From: Limnohabitans sp. 2KL-51
Lineage (GTDB): Bacteria; Pseudomonadota; Gammaproteobacteria; Burkholderiales; Burkholderiaceae_C
DNA: 64,000 bases
Reading direction: 5' to 3'
Assembly: GCF_003063645.1 (NCBI RefSeq)
Contig: NZ_NESJ01000007.1
Span: 175,868 to 239,867 of the forward strand
The position numbers and the translations under genes were made by a program. Position 1 is the stretch's first letter. Every line of letters begins with the position of its first letter. The notes beneath the pieces are model-generated. The model worked only from the letters and a program-made list of their open reading frames with translations. It ran no database searches and was not told the DNA's origin. This document shows positions 54,786-63,886 of this stretch, piece after piece.

Positions 54786-55019
54786 ATGACCTCGAACGAA
54801 GAGCACCTCATCATCGATCCTTACGCATCCCAGCGCGCTTCCGTGCGCCGAGGCATTGCGCAGTTTCAGGAACGCCTGCAAGCCGCAGGCCACGACTTCA
54901 GAGAGCCGCCACCCGAGCCCACCTCGTGCTGCGGGCGCGGTTGCAATGGCTGTGTGTGGGAAAGCTACGACGCGGCGCTGATGTTTTGGTACGAAGACGC
55001 TGGGGCTTTGCTGGCTTGA
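54786..55019 (+). CDS. Small oxidoreductase-like domain protein
   Basis: 77-residue protein with the cysteine-rich oxidoreductase-like motif: EPPPEPTSCCGRGCNGCVWESYDAAL, four or five clustered cysteines that may bind metal, followed by a short amphipathic C-terminus. The function of the family is unknown. It lies 13 bases after guanine deaminase and may share its transcript. A REP-like repeat follows the stop. Confidence 0.75.
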   Translation: MTSNEEHLIIDPYASQRASVRRGIAQFQERLQAAGHDFREPPPEPTSCCGRGCNGCVWESYDAALMFWYEDAGALLA

Positions 55020-55044
55020 ACTACTTGCAACGGATCGCTTTTTT

Positions 55045-55118
55045 GTAGGAGCCCACCCCTGTGGGCGATGGGCGTCGAACTCGCCCTGCAAGCCTTCGCC
55101 CACAGGGTGGGCTCCTAC
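55045..55118. repeat. REP-like palindromic repeat, copy 2 (most symmetrical)
   Basis: GTAGGAGCCCACCC and its exact complement GGGTGGGCTCCTAC bound a 74-base element; inner arms CTGTGGGCGA and TTCGCCCACAG also pair. It lies between convergent genes, the usual place for REP elements. Confidence 0.88.
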
Positions 55119-55203
55119 AAAGACCCATAGATCCAGATGGTCGACAAAAACATAGGCAATTCAAACTTCATCGGGCCGGATCAGTAGGTGCCACACCACC
55201 CCA

Positions 55204-55530
55204 TCAAGACTTTGACATCGCGCTTTCAATGTCCTGCGCGGCCGCAGGCCGCACCAGACGCCCCACCTCCTGACCATCGCGCAACAGCACCATCGTGGGC
55301 CAAAGCTTGACGCGGTAGCTTCGGCCCAGTGCATGGCCCGGGCCGTCTTCGATTTTGAAGTGCTGCCACTTTGTTGGCGTGGCCAAAGCCTGCGCGATCA
55401 AGGGCTGCGCTGCGCGGCAATGGCCGCACCAGTCGGTGCCAAATTCCAGCAAAGTCAAGCCACGCAGGGCTTCTACATCGGTACGGCTGGGCGATTCGTT
55501 TTTGCTGAGGTAAGGTTTGAAATGGCTCAT
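55204..55530 (-). CDS. Thioredoxin-family protein
   Basis: 108-residue cytoplasmic thioredoxin-like protein with the active site DWCGHCRAAQP, the cis-proline segment LWPTMVLLRDGQEVGRL, and no signal peptide. WCGHC is closer to the protein-disulfide-isomerase form than to thioredoxin's WCGPC. Its ATG overlaps the LysR stop by four bases, so it is co-translated with a transcriptional regulator, an uncommon pairing. It may reduce the regulator or an associated enzyme (inference). Confidence 0.88.
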   Translation of the reverse strand: MSHFKPYLSKNESPSRTDVEALRGLTLLEFGTDWCGHCRAAQPLIAQALATPTKWQHFKIEDGPGHALGRSYRVKLWPTMVLLRDGQEVGRLVRPAAAQDIESAMSKS

Positions 55531-56465
55531 GCTTTGCCCTGACTCGAACTGAACAACTGCGAGACGTACTCGCGCAACCACTGCAGGCAAGGGTCTCTGT
55601 CAAAGCGCTGACTCCAGTGCATGGACACCGTGAAATCGCGCAAGGGCAAATCGGGCTCGATGATGGCCAACTCGCCCGCCTGTGCAAAGCCTTGCGCAAA
55701 ATTGCGCGGCATGAGCACCGCCAGATCGCTGCTGCGCACGATGCCAGGCAGTGACAGGAAATGACTCACAGTCAGGCGCAGTCGATGTTGCCAATGCATC
55801 AGCTCCAAAATACGCAGCGTGTCAGCATGTGTGCGCACAGCAGCAAACTCGAGTTCTGCCAACAAGGCGTGTGTTGCATCGTTTGATGCACCAGCCTTTT
55901 TTTGCAACTGGCCCCATCGCTTGGCCACGGGATGGCCCTGGCGCATCAGCACCACATAGCGGTCGCTGAGCAAGGGCTGCTGCAAGGTATCGACCACCTC
56001 GGGCAAGAAACCGATCGCCAGGTCCAACTGGCCGTTGTCCAAGGCTGCCCCAATTTGGTCGTGCGGCACAGGCCTGGCTTCGAGCCGCATGCCCGGCGCC
56101 AGGCGCTGCAAGACCAGCACCAGCTCAGGTAAAAAACGCGCTTCGCCAATGTCGCTCAGGTGCACGCGCAGCACACGCTTGGACCGCTGCGGGTCAAACA
56201 CCTGCGAGGCGTTCAAGGCCTCTTCGATCGTGGCCAAGGCCATTTGCACCCCTTGCGCCAACCGGTCGGCGCGCGGCGTGGGCCGCACGCCCGAGCCGTT
56301 GCGCTCAAACAGGGCATCGCCCAACATGGTCCGCAAACGCGCCAAACCCTGGCTGGCCGCCGGCTGCGACATGCCCAGTTGCTGAGCGGCCAGGCTCACG
56401 CTGCGCGTGCGCCACACCGCGTCAAACAAACGCAAAAGGTTCAGGTCCAAGTCTTTGATATTCAT
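55527..56465 (-). CDS. LysR-family regulator (NodD/NahR-like)
   Basis: 312-residue LysR regulator of the NodD/LinR group: DLDLNLLRLFDAVWRTRSVSLAAQQLGMSQPAASQGLARLR is the DNA-binding part. The effector domain contains DLAIGFLPEVVDTLQQPLL and SLPGIVRSSDLAVLMPRNFA, common in aromatic-compound regulators. It is divergent from the crotonase-like and CoA-transferase genes with a 168-base shared region, where ATACC-GATCAT-GGTTGAT (56473-56490) is a possible binding site, so it probably controls them. Confidence 0.9.
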   Translation of the reverse strand: MNIKDLDLNLLRLFDAVWRTRSVSLAAQQLGMSQPAASQGLARLRTMLGDALFERNGSGVRPTPRADRLAQGVQMALATIEEALNASQVFDPQRSKRVLRVHLSDIGEARFLPELVLVLQRLAPGMRLEARPVPHDQIGAALDNGQLDLAIGFLPEVVDTLQQPLLSDRYVVLMRQGHPVAKRWGQLQKKAGASNDATHALLAELEFAAVRTHADTLRILELMHWQHRLRLTVSHFLSLPGIVRSSDLAVLMPRNFAQGFAQAGELAIIEPDLPLRDFTVSMHWSQRFDRDPCLQWLREYVSQLFSSSQGKA

Positions 56466-56633
56466 TTAATGCATACCGATCATGGTTGATATTTTGCACC
56501 GTTAAATCATCCGTGTGGAGGTGGCGCTTTGGCTTGGTCGGTGGCCCAACCCCTCTTGGGCGTCTGTCACACGGGTAACCTTTGCGCAAACCGTTGCGGC
56601 ACATACTGGGGAAAATCCCTTTGGAGTCGCCTC

Positions 56634-57431
56634 ATGATCCTTTTGAAAACCGACAAGATGACTGCCCACAAAGACAAGCATGTGGGCTGGATCACCTTCA
56701 ACAACCCGGCCCGGCACAACGCCGTGTCACTGGAGATGTGGCAGGGACTGGCAGACATTGCATACGACTTTGCGCGCGATGACGACATACGGGTGGTGGT
56801 GGTGCAGGGGGCGGGCGACAAGGCCTTTGTGTCGGGCGCTGACATCTCGGAATTTGCCGAGCAACGTGACTCGGCGCAGGCCACCCGTCATTACGACGAA
56901 GTGGCCGAACGAGGCATGCAGGCCCTGAAAAAACTCAACAAACCCACCTTGGCCATGATTCAGGGCTATTGCATCGGCGGTGGCGTGGCCGTGGCTTTGA
57001 ATTGTGACATTCGCATTGCGGCCGACAACGCACGATTTGCTGTGCCCGCAGCCAAACTGGGGCTGGGCTACGAATTCGATGGCGTGCGCAAACTGGTGGA
57101 CGTGGTGGGTCCAGCATTTGCCCAGGAAATATTTTTCACCGCTCGGCAATTCAGTGCCACGGAGGCGCAAAGCATGGGCTTGATCAACCGCATGGTCCCC
57201 AAGGATGAATTGCTCAGCTTTGTGCAGCAATATGCCGACACCATTTCGGCCAATGCGCCCCTGACTGTGGCGTCCATCAAAACCATTGTGGGCGAAATTG
57301 TCAAAGACGACGCAATGCGCGACGCCGCTCTGTGCGACCGCTTGGTGTCGCAATGCTTCAACAGCGCCGACTTCACCGAAGGACGTACCGCCTTCATGGA
57401 AAAGCGCAAACCGGTGTTCACTGGCCGCTGA
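56634..57431 (+). CDS. Crotonase-superfamily protein lacking both hydratase glutamates
   Basis: 265-residue enoyl-CoA hydratase/isomerase-family protein. The oxyanion-hole segments are present (FVSGADISEF and GYCIGGGVAVAL). The two catalytic glutamates of rat mitochondrial hydratase (Glu144, Glu164) align with Ala in GGGVAVA and Ala in VPAAKLGLG, so a simple hydration is unlikely; isomerase, decarboxylase or hydrolase chemistry is possible. GGAG at 56623-56626 supports the start at 56634. It is followed after 31 bases by a CoA-transferase gene. Confidence 0.85.
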   Translation: MILLKTDKMTAHKDKHVGWITFNNPARHNAVSLEMWQGLADIAYDFARDDDIRVVVVQGAGDKAFVSGADISEFAEQRDSAQATRHYDEVAERGMQALKKLNKPTLAMIQGYCIGGGVAVALNCDIRIAADNARFAVPAAKLGLGYEFDGVRKLVDVVGPAFAQEIFFTARQFSATEAQSMGLINRMVPKDELLSFVQQYADTISANAPLTVASIKTIVGEIVKDDAMRDAALCDRLVSQCFNSADFTEGRTAFMEKRKPVFTGR

Positions 57432-57462
57432 AACTTTATCGCTGTTTAACGAAAGCTCTCCC

Positions 57463-58686
57463 ATGAAACTTCCATTGTCTGACCTGCGTGTCCTCGACTT
57501 GACCAATGTGTTGGCTGGCCCTTATTGCGCCATGGTGCTGGGCGACATGGGGGCCGATGTCATCAAACTAGAAAACGCCGAAAAAGGCGACACCTCTCGC
57601 CAATTTGAGCCACAAGTCAATGGCGAGTCGTATTGTTTTGCAGTACTCAACCGCAACAAAAAAAGCATCGCCCTGAACCTGAAAGACCCGGCCGGTCTCA
57701 AGATCGCCCACCAGTTGGCGGCAAAGGCCGACATCGTGATGGAAAATTTTCGCCCCGGTGTGATCAAGCGCATGGGGCTGGACTACGAGAGCATTCGCGC
57801 GCACAATCCCGGTGTGATTTACGCGTCCATGTCGGGCTTTGGCCAGACTGGGCCGTATGGCCAAAAAGGGGGCTACGACATCATTGCCCAAGGCATGTCC
57901 GGCATCATGATGATGACCGGTGAGCCCGGCGGACGTCCGGCCAAAGTGGGCATTGCCATGAACGACATTGCCAGCGGCGTCACGGCCCTGTCGGGGATTT
58001 TGGGCGCCTTGATCGGTAAATTACGCTTTGGTGAAGGCCAGTACCTAGAGACCTCTTTGCTGGAAGCGGGGCTGGCCTGGACCCCTTGGGAATTCGGGGC
58101 ATTTTTTGGCTCTGGCGAAATCCCCACCGCCACAGGGACTCGGCACAGACGCTCTGCACCCTACCAAGCCTATCGCACACAAGACGGGTATGTGACCGTG
58201 GGTGCGGGCACCCAAAAAATGTGGCTGGCCTTTTGTGAAAAAGTCATTGCCCGACCCGACTGGCTTGAACGCCCGGACTACCGGACACAGGCCCTTCGGG
58301 TCAAAAACGTGGATACCCTTGAACGCGACATTGAATCGATCACCACGCAGCACACAACGGCCCACTGGGTGGCACTGCTGGATGCAGTGGGCATTCCGGG
58401 CGGCCCGGTTTTTGGTTATGAACAAACCATGAGAGACCCGCATGTCTTGGCCCGAAAAATGGTGCACGACATCGATCACCCCATCATTGGCCCGATGAAG
58501 ACCTTGGGCTTGCCCATCAAATCCAGCGGTGCGTTGGGCAGCATTCGCATGCCTGCGCCTTGGTTGGGCCAACACTCGGCATCGGTGCTGGCCGAGCTTG
58601 GCTATTCAGCCCAAGACACCGAGGCTTTGTTTCAGCAAGGCGCGGTGTTTGATCAGTACCGCGACAAGGTGCGTCCCACCACCTGA
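57463..58686 (+). CDS. Class III (CaiB/BaiF) CoA-transferase
   Basis: 407-residue family III CoA-transferase. It has VLDLTNVLAGPYCAMVLGDMGADVIKLE at the start, NRNKKSIALNLKDPAG, and the catalytic aspartate in GIAMNDIASG. It moves CoA between carboxylic acids, so it would activate the substrate of the pathway, with the adjacent crotonase-like enzyme acting on the CoA ester. It forms an operon with that gene and is convergent with a Bug binding protein. The acid is unknown. Confidence 0.93.
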   Translation: MKLPLSDLRVLDLTNVLAGPYCAMVLGDMGADVIKLENAEKGDTSRQFEPQVNGESYCFAVLNRNKKSIALNLKDPAGLKIAHQLAAKADIVMENFRPGVIKRMGLDYESIRAHNPGVIYASMSGFGQTGPYGQKGGYDIIAQGMSGIMMMTGEPGGRPAKVGIAMNDIASGVTALSGILGALIGKLRFGEGQYLETSLLEAGLAWTPWEFGAFFGSGEIPTATGTRHRRSAPYQAYRTQDGYVTVGAGTQKMWLAFCEKVIARPDWLERPDYRTQALRVKNVDTLERDIESITTQHTTAHWVALLDAVGIPGGPVFGYEQTMRDPHVLARKMVHDIDHPIIGPMKTLGLPIKSSGALGSIRMPAPWLGQHSASVLAELGYSAQDTEALFQQGAVFDQYRDKVRPTT

Positions 58687-58721
58687 GGTTCATGCGCTTG
58701 CCCAAAGCCGAACTGGCGGCC

Positions 58722-59705
58722 TCAGCTGTCCATGGTGATTTTGGCGCGGCGAATCACATCGCCCCACTTCACATTGTCCAGTCGCATTTGCTCGCTGATC
58801 TGGCCCAGGGGCATGCGTCCTATTTCTTCAACGCCTGTCTTGCGCAAAGCTTGAATCACCTCGGGGTCATCCATCGTGGCGCGAAAGGCAGCGCGCAAGC
58901 GGTCCAGGGCTTCAGCGGGCACACCGGCATTGGTCACAAAACAGTTCCAAGGCTTTTCATCAAAGCCTTCAAAACCTTGCTCGGCGATGGTGGGGACATC
59001 GGGCATGGTGGACGAACGCTTGCCGGTAGACACGGCCAAAGCACGGAGGCGGCCTGTTTGGATGTGCGGCATGGCCGGCCCCAGGGTTGAAACGGCCAAG
59101 TCCACCTGCCCGCCCAACAAATCGGCGATGTACTGAGCAGCCCCCTTGTAGGGCACATGGTTCATGGAAATGCCTGCACGTTGCTTGAATATCTCGGCAA
59201 TCAAATGGTGCGGTGAACCCACCCCCGCACTGGCGCAATTGAGTTTATTGGGGTTGGCTTTGGCAAAGGCAATCAGTTCTTGCAGATTGCGAACAGGCAC
59301 AGAAGGGTGGGCCACCAACACAAATGGCAAATCGCCCAAGTGGACCAAGGGCGTAAAGGCCTTCAGTGGGTCATAAGACACTTTGCGCATGTTGGGCACA
59401 TAGGCAAAAGCGGTGCTGTCAATCAAATGCACGGTGTAGCCATCGGCGGGGGCTTTCGCGGCAGCATCTGCGCCAATGGTGGTGCTGGCACCGGGCTTGT
59501 AATCCATCACGATGGGCTGCCCCAACAATTTCTCAGCCTTGCCCGCCACAATTCGGGCCCATTGGTCGGCACCACCGCCTGCGGGATAGGGCACGATCAT
59601 TTTGATCGGCTTTTCAGGAAATGGCCCGGCCCAAGCGCGGCCCATCACACCCAGCGAAGCGGCACCCAGGCCGGCCCATTGAATCCACTGTCGTCTGCTG
59701 CTCAT
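58722..59705 (-). CDS. Bug/TctC-family periplasmic solute-binding protein 4
   Basis: 327-residue Bug protein. The leader RRQWIQWAGLGAASLGVMGRAWA is twin-arginine-like, unlike the other three Bug proteins here, which have ordinary signal peptides. Family parts: FPEKPIKMIVPYPAGGGADQWAR, YKPGASTTIGADAAAKAPADGYT and VPYKGAAQYIADLLGGQVD. It converges on the CoA-transferase gene with 35 bases between. The start at 59705 is taken from the leader; upstream residues are not conserved-looking. Confidence 0.9.
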   Translation of the reverse strand: MSSRRQWIQWAGLGAASLGVMGRAWAGPFPEKPIKMIVPYPAGGGADQWARIVAGKAEKLLGQPIVMDYKPGASTTIGADAAAKAPADGYTVHLIDSTAFAYVPNMRKVSYDPLKAFTPLVHLGDLPFVLVAHPSVPVRNLQELIAFAKANPNKLNCASAGVGSPHHLIAEIFKQRAGISMNHVPYKGAAQYIADLLGGQVDLAVSTLGPAMPHIQTGRLRALAVSTGKRSSTMPDVPTIAEQGFEGFDEKPWNCFVTNAGVPAEALDRLRAAFRATMDDPEVIQALRKTGVEEIGRMPLGQISEQMRLDNVKWGDVIRRAKITMDS

Positions 59706-59860
59706 GTCTCGACTCCTGTTGTTTGGGGGACGGCGAATGGTGGCGTCTTGCCTGCGGCTCGGCTGTAACCAAGATGACTGGCCACAGCACATGCGTTTGA
59801 TGCATGAACTTTATTCAACGCATTGAATGAACTGATAGGTAATATGGTCCGCTTGTCTCT

Positions 59861-59937
59861 TTAGGAGCCCACCCGGTGGGCGATGGTTTTTAAGGGCTTG
59901 TGCCACGCCCATCGCCGACGGGGTGAGCTCCTACAAA
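59861..59937. repeat. REP-like palindromic repeat, copy 3
   Basis: TTAGGAGCCCACCCGGTGGG and GGGGTGAGCTCCTAC bound the element, with GTGCCACGCCCATCGCC inside. It ends 40 bases before the iorA start, so it is in the iorA leader. Confidence 0.85.
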
Positions 59938-59977
59938 AGGGAATGCCACCGAACGGCAACAACGCAAGGAGCGTGCT

Positions 59978-62134
59978 TTGGAAGTTTCATTTCACGAAGA
60001 AATCAAGGCCCTGCGCATGGGCGCGGGCGAGGTCTTTCACGGCGAGGGCATCCTGGCCATCACCAAAGGCCTGCTGCAGTCGGGCGTGAGCTATGTGGGC
60101 GGCTACCAGGGCGCGCCGGTCTCGCACCTGCTCGATGTCATGGTGCAGGCCAAGCCCTACATGGACGAGCTGGGTGTGCATGTGGAGGCGTGTTCCAACG
60201 AAGCGTCTGCTGCGGCCATGCTGGGTGCGTCCATCCACTACCCGATTCGCGGTGCGGTGACCTGGAAGTCGATTGTGGGCACCAACGTGGCGGCCGACGC
60301 GCTGTCCAACCTGTCGTCTCCCGGTGTGACCGGCGGCGTGCTGATCGTGGTGGGCGAGGACTACGGCGAAGGCGCCAGCGTGATCCAGGAGCGCACCCAC
60401 GCCTATGCGCTCAAGTCGGGCATGTGCCTGCTGGACCCGCGCCCCGAATTGGGCCAAATGGTCAACATGGTGGAGCACGGTTTTCGGCTGTCCGAAGCGT
60501 CCAACATGCCAGTGATGATGGAGCTGCGCATCCGCGCCTGCCATGTGCGCGGCCAGTTTGTGGCCAAGGACAACCAGGCTCCCAAGTTGTCCAAAAAACA
60601 CCTGATCGACGAACCGGCAGGGTTCAACTACATGAAACTGGCGCACCCGCCGGTGACCTTTGCACAAGAAAAACGCAAGATCGAGCATCGCCTGCCCGCC
60701 GCCCGCCAATACATTGCTGAACAGCGGCTGAACGAGCACTTTGAAGGCAGCACCCACCGGCACCTGGGTCTGATTGTGCAAGGTGGTTTGTACAACACGC
60801 TCATGCGCGCTTTGCAGCAGTTCGACCTGGCCGATGCCTTTGGCGTGACCAGCCTGTCGGTGCTGGTGCTGAATGTGACCTACCCGCTGGTGCCGGGTGA
60901 ATTGGTGAATTTCTGCAAGGACAAATCGGCGGTGCTACTGCTCGAAGAAGGCCAGCCCGAATACATCGAGCAAGAACTGGCCCTGATGCTGCGCCGCCTC
61001 GATTTACAAACCCCGCTGCATGGCAAAGACATGCTGCCCTCGGGCGGTGAGTACACCGCCGAGGTCATGGCCCAGGGCTTGCTGAAATTTTTGGACCGTC
61101 ACCAAGCCGACGCCGTGCCCGAGGCCACGCGCCAATGGCTGCACACCAATGGCGAACGCCGCCAGCAAGTGCAAGCCCTCTTGGGCAGCCCGCTGCCTGC
61201 GCGGCCACCGAGCATGTGCATTGGCTGCCCCGAACGGCCGGTGTTCTCGGCCCTGAAGTTGGCCCAGCAAGATGTCGGCCCGGTGCACATTTCAGGCGAC
61301 ATCGGCTGCCATGCCCTGGCTACTTTTGAGCCGTTTTCGGTGGGCCACTCCATCCTGGGCTATGGCATGAGCTTGGCCAGCCGGGCGGGTGTGTCGCCGG
61401 TCATGAAGCGGCGCGTGTTGTCGGTCATGGGCGACGGCGGTTTTTGGCACAACGGCTTGCTGACGGGCGTGCAAAGTGCGCTGTTCAACGGCGACGACGC
61501 GGTGCTGCTGATCTTCAAGAACGGCTACACCTCGGCCACCGGCACACAAGACATCATCAACACGCCCACCGACATCGCCAAAGAGCTGGCGGGCGACAAG
61601 CGCCAAAGCATGGTGCACACCAACCAGACCATCGAGTCCACCCTCAAAGGCCTGGGCGTGCAGTGGCTGCGCACGGTGCACACCTATGAAGTGAGCCACA
61701 TGCAGGCGACGCTGACCGAGGCCTTCACCGCCGAGTTTCAGGGCCTGAAAGTGATCGTGGCCGAAGGCGAATGCCAGCTCGAGCGCCAGCGCCGCATCAA
61801 GCCCTGGCTGGCCTCGTTGCTGTCCAAAGGCGAACGGGTGGAACGCGTGAAATATGGCGTGGACGAAGACGTGTGCAACGGCGACCACGCTTGCATCCGC
61901 TTGTCGGGCTGCCCGACGCTCACGCTGAAAGACAACCCCGACCCGTTGAAAGTGGACCCGGTGGCCACCGTGATCGACGGCTGTGTGGGCTGCGGCCTGT
62001 GCGGTGAAAACGCCCACGCGGCAACACTGTGCCCTTCTTTTTACCGCGCCGAAGTGGTGCAAAACCCCAAGCTGCACGAGCGCCTGTGGGCACGCTGGCA
62101 AGGGCTGACCACGCGTTGGCTGCAACCCGCTTGA
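59978..62134 (+). CDS. iorA: Indolepyruvate ferredoxin oxidoreductase, alpha subunit
   Basis: 718-residue thiamine-diphosphate enzyme that oxidises arylpyruvates to aryl-acetyl-CoA with ferredoxin. Domains in order: pyrimidine-binding part (KGLLQSGVSYVGGYQGAPVSHL), a middle domain, the ThDP domain (GDGGFWHNGLLTGVQSALFNGDDAVLLIFKNGYTSATG), then a ferredoxin domain with CNGDHACIRLSGCP and CVGCGLCGENAHAATLCP. The start is TTG at 59978; AAGGAG at 59966-59971 with 6-base spacing decides it. Co-transcribed with iorB 23 bases downstream. Confidence 0.95.
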   Translation: MEVSFHEEIKALRMGAGEVFHGEGILAITKGLLQSGVSYVGGYQGAPVSHLLDVMVQAKPYMDELGVHVEACSNEASAAAMLGASIHYPIRGAVTWKSIVGTNVAADALSNLSSPGVTGGVLIVVGEDYGEGASVIQERTHAYALKSGMCLLDPRPELGQMVNMVEHGFRLSEASNMPVMMELRIRACHVRGQFVAKDNQAPKLSKKHLIDEPAGFNYMKLAHPPVTFAQEKRKIEHRLPAARQYIAEQRLNEHFEGSTHRHLGLIVQGGLYNTLMRALQQFDLADAFGVTSLSVLVLNVTYPLVPGELVNFCKDKSAVLLLEEGQPEYIEQELALMLRRLDLQTPLHGKDMLPSGGEYTAEVMAQGLLKFLDRHQADAVPEATRQWLHTNGERRQQVQALLGSPLPARPPSMCIGCPERPVFSALKLAQQDVGPVHISGDIGCHALATFEPFSVGHSILGYGMSLASRAGVSPVMKRRVLSVMGDGGFWHNGLLTGVQSALFNGDDAVLLIFKNGYTSATGTQDIINTPTDIAKELAGDKRQSMVHTNQTIESTLKGLGVQWLRTVHTYEVSHMQATLTEAFTAEFQGLKVIVAEGECQLERQRRIKPWLASLLSKGERVERVKYGVDEDVCNGDHACIRLSGCPTLTLKDNPDPLKVDPVATVIDGCVGCGLCGENAHAATLCPSFYRAEVVQNPKLHERLWARWQGLTTRWLQPA

Positions 62135-62157
62135 TTCGCCCCATTCAGAGACACACC

Positions 62158-63732
62158 ATGACCCAACCGATTTCCATTTTGTTGTGCGCCTTGGGCGGCG
62201 AAGGCGGCGGCGTACTGGCCGACTGGCTGGTCGATGTGGCGCGCCACGCGGGCTATCCGGCCCAAGCCACCTCCATCCCCGGCGTAGCGCAGCGCACCGG
62301 GGCCACCACCTATTACCTCGAAATTTACCCACAGCCCCACAGCCAACTGCAAGGCCGCTTGCCGGTGCTGGGCCTGAATCCGCTGCCTGGGCGACTGGAT
62401 GCGCTGGTGTCTTCCGAGTTGATGGAAACCGCTCGGCAGATCGGCAACGGCCTAGCTTCAGTCGACCGCACGCTGGTCATCAGTGCCTCGTCGCGGGCGC
62501 TGACCACCGCCGAAAAAATGACCATGGGCGATGGCCGCCGCCCCGAAGGCCCTCTGCTCGATGTGATCGCCGCGCACAGCCAGCGCCACCATGTGATGGA
62601 CATGGCCCGCATGTGCCAGGAAAGCGGCACCTTGGTCAGCGCAGTGATGTTGGGGGCGATCGCGGGCAGCGGCTTGCTGCCTTTTACACGCGAACATTAC
62701 GAAACGGTGCTGGCAGGCCCAAGCAAGGCGGCGCAAGCCAGCTTGCGCGGTTTTGCGTCGGCTTTTGACTTGGTGGCGCGCCAGCGCGAGCAAGCGCAGT
62801 ATGTCGAGCAGGTGATGAAGCCTGCGGCCCCTGCAACGGTGACTTCGGCCGTTTTGCCCGACGATGTCGCTGCGAAGTTTCCCGCCTTGCTGCACCCTCT
62901 GATGGGCTTGGCGCACCAGCGCTTGGTAGAGTACCAAGGCCCCGCTTATGCCCGCTTGTATGTGCAGCGGCTCGAACGTTTGCGGGATGCTGAATCCGCG
63001 TCAGCCGACGCCACCTGCCCCGTGACCGCCGAGGCCACCCGTTGGCTGGCACTGTGGATGGCCTTTGACGACATCATCCGCGTGGCCGACCTGAAAAGCC
63101 GCGCCAGCCGCTGGGACCGCGTGACGCAAGAAGTCAAAGCCAAAGAGGGCGACGTGCTTAAGGTGTACGACCACTTCAAACCCGGCGTGCCCGAGCTAGC
63201 AGCCCTGTTGCCGCAAGGCCTGGCCAACCGGCTGCTGCGCTGGGACCGCGCCCGCGTGGCGCGTGGCCAAGCACCTTGGGCCTTGCCAATCAAGGTGGCT
63301 CGCCATGCGCTGTGGGGCATGGCCAGCTTGCGCCTGCTGGCCAGCTTGCGCGTGCTGCGCCCAATGGGCAGCCGCTATCAGACCGAGCAAGCGCTGATCG
63401 AAGAATGGCTGGGCGGCATCGAAACCGCCACACGCCAGTCGCCCGCGCTGGGTCTGGAGCTGGCGCGTTGCGGCCAACTCATAAAGGGTTACGGCAGCAC
63501 CAACGAACGCGGCAAGGACAACCTGCTGCACATCCTGCGGCATGTGTGTGGCCCCGCTTCCAAACTGCCTTTGCATGAGCGAGCTGCGGCGGTAGCACAG
63601 ATCCGCCAAGCCGCCTTGCAAGACGAAGCGGGTCAGGCGCTAGACCTGGCCTTGCTGCAACACGGTGCTCCGGCGCGTCCTGTCAAGGAACAACCCGTGC
63701 TGTGGATGAAAAATCCGAGACTGCAAAAATGA
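62158..63732 (+). CDS. iorB: Indolepyruvate oxidoreductase, beta subunit with C-terminal extension
   Basis: 524-residue protein. The first 200 or so residues are the gamma-type domain of 2-oxoacid oxidoreductases (LLCALGGEGGGVLADWLVDVARHAGY; SIPGVAQRTGATTYYLEI). The remaining 300 are a helical extension seen in proteobacterial fused forms, with no recognised motifs, and are about 2.5 times longer than the archaeal subunit. It forms the enzyme with IorA. ATG at 62158 is the conserved start. Confidence 0.92.
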   Translation: MTQPISILLCALGGEGGGVLADWLVDVARHAGYPAQATSIPGVAQRTGATTYYLEIYPQPHSQLQGRLPVLGLNPLPGRLDALVSSELMETARQIGNGLASVDRTLVISASSRALTTAEKMTMGDGRRPEGPLLDVIAAHSQRHHVMDMARMCQESGTLVSAVMLGAIAGSGLLPFTREHYETVLAGPSKAAQASLRGFASAFDLVARQREQAQYVEQVMKPAAPATVTSAVLPDDVAAKFPALLHPLMGLAHQRLVEYQGPAYARLYVQRLERLRDAESASADATCPVTAEATRWLALWMAFDDIIRVADLKSRASRWDRVTQEVKAKEGDVLKVYDHFKPGVPELAALLPQGLANRLLRWDRARVARGQAPWALPIKVARHALWGMASLRLLASLRVLRPMGSRYQTEQALIEEWLGGIETATRQSPALGLELARCGQLIKGYGSTNERGKDNLLHILRHVCGPASKLPLHERAAAVAQIRQAALQDEAGQALDLALLQHGAPARPVKEQPVLWMKNPRLQK

Positions 63733-63814
63733 AGGTGCCAAGCTGCTATTGATCCGGGCCGATGAATTTTGAATTGTCTAGGGTTTTACAGGCCATGTAG
63801 TTTCTTTGTCTTTT

Positions 63815-63886
63815 TAGGAGCCCACCCCGTGGGCAAAGGCTTGCATGGTGAGTGCCACGCCCATCGCCCACAAGGGTGGGCTCCTG
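63815..63886. repeat. REP-like palindromic repeat, copy 4
   Basis: TTAGGAGCCCACCCCGTGGG and CAAGGGTGGGCTCCTGG bound the element, with GTGCCACGCCCATCGCCCA inside as in copies 1 and 3. It lies 82 bases after iorB. The remaining sequence to the window end (63887-64000) shows nothing recognisable. Confidence 0.85.
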
